This document shows, in pieces, positions 63,160 through 64,000 of a stretch of 64,000 nucleotides of DNA. Where the stretch lies: NCBI GenBank assembly GCA_030374805.1, contig JARGSG010000051.1:124001-188000 (forward strand), read 5' to 3'. The stretch is from Gracilaria gracilis (lineage: Eukaryota > Rhodophyta > Florideophyceae > Gracilariales > Gracilariaceae). Below the pieces are notes generated by a model. The model was not told the origin of the DNA, searched no databases, and worked only from the letters and a program-made list of their open reading frames with translations. A program made the position numbers and the translations under genes. The stretch's first letter is position 1; every line of letters begins with the position of its first letter.

Positions 63160-64000
63160 ATAGATAGCAAAACCAGTTCACGGTATGCTAAGTATACAGT
63201 CTTGGGTCGCAGTGAACAGCAAGACAACCCGCTTCTCCTTCTACCGGGCCACAAGAACCACTTCCCAAACCTCGTTTACAGTCTCGCCGTATCTGATAAC
63301 CTACCGTTCAGGCTAGCGATGCTTTTCGTTCCTTGAATGAAAGGAATCACAGGCAGAGATCCTTGTTTCCCTTTGTATTTGTGACTTTGTGAGTTTTCCA
63401 GCAGTTACCTTCGTGTGCAGCTCGGCTGAATTTCCTGACCCTGTCTACTGCGAAAGAGACAAGCAAACGTCGTTAGAGAACTACAATTGCCGATACGTGT
63501 TAGCCCCTCTAGAACATGAAAACTATCTTTGGGGCGAGTTCTACCACTGCTTCGCAACAAGGAGCTGTCTGAGCTGTCTCACTAAGGAAAAGAATGACCC
63601 GCTAATTCCGTCGGTCGGAGATATCGAAGATAAGAGGAAGGTGAAGCGCTCAAAATGATAATCGCCTGATAAGCACGATGCGGTTACGCCCGGGACCGTT
63701 CCCGCAGGTAAAGCCAACGTCACCTGCGACCTTCGCAGTGCTACGCCGGCAAGTACGATATCTACCGAAGGTAGATACTTAAATCAAAGCGCTCGTCCAC
63801 GTTGAAAATACCGAAATCGTTTTGCAACTCTAGAGGCGCAGACAGTCATTCGATGCACAGCGGAGAAAGACGCGATGATGAGGCGCCCTTTGCTGTTTGA
63901 AGGTTTCCAGCTCCTTTTCCTGAATTCCCCACCCGCAAACCAATTGAGCATGCTGTAACCACCGCGGTCGTGACCGGTGAAGCGTGTTCTCGACACTAGT
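63160..64000. other. right-hand edge, no confident gene
   Basis: Two short frames (63,389-63,658 plus, 89 aa with several Cys; 63,784-63,996 minus, basic) lack recognisable motifs. A hairpin ATCTACCGAAGGTAGAT lies at about 63,760-63,776. The start of a neighbouring gene may lie beyond the window. Confidence 0.4.

Noticed and set aside
63389..63658. Small Cys-containing protein at the right edge
   Set aside because: No motif, no homolog recognised, and no codon pattern distinguishing it from chance.

Overview
The window looks like nuclear DNA of a photosynthetic, intron-poor eukaryote; my best guess is a unicellular red alga of the Porphyridium kind, but that is inference. The support is a FKBP isomerase with a twin-arginine thylakoid-type leader, a plastid-type PAP2 phosphatase (LPP-epsilon-like), a protein O-mannosyltransferase (a family green plants lack), compact genes with zero or one short GT-AG intron, and very GC-rich coding DNA rich in triplet repeats.

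The window has two halves. Bases 1 to about 39,300 are a nest of mobile elements and broken genes. From the left: a decayed Ty1/copia fragment; a dead ketopantoate-reductase-like gene; a broken minus-strand gene with a ParB-like domain, followed by a possible 2-oxoglutarate-oxygenase-like segment; a cluster of about 80-bp palindromes and a 122-bp tandem repeat; then a plus-strand gene fusing a beta-class DNA amino-methyltransferase to a SET domain. Next come two inverted copies of a 6.8-kb DNA transposon with a Plavaka-like (KDZ superfamily) transposase and a convergent coiled-coil partner gene. They are separated by a 2.3-kb spacer that holds a Ty3/gypsy gag relic and a foldback element. The right-hand copy is split by a 10.6-kb Ty3/gypsy chromovirus-like element with 789-bp LTRs and a perfect 5-bp target duplication (AATTT).

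Bases 40,000 to 64,000 are a dense housekeeping region: PI-specific phospholipase C, Xaa-Pro aminopeptidase, a protein made of the NOT1 C-terminal region, a hypothetical protein, an uninterrupted hAT transposase, a zinc-knuckle protein with a SUMO-interaction motif, adenine phosphoribosyltransferase, lumenal FKBP, a small acidic protein, an O-mannosyltransferase, an Alba-domain protein, a serine/threonine-dehydratase-like enzyme, a DoxX-like membrane protein and the PAP2 phosphatase. Several neighbours are convergent with very short gaps (9, 59 and 154 bases). Introns were placed by reading GT-AG junctions that restore conserved motifs.

The most interesting stretch is 3.7-12.3 kb. There chromatin and DNA-modifying domains (DNA methyltransferase plus SET, ParB-like, possible dioxygenase) sit around a palindrome cluster inside mobile DNA. 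Many in-frame stops in the left half could each come from one C-to-T change in a CAA, CAG or CGA codon, as expected if cytosine deamination silences these elements.
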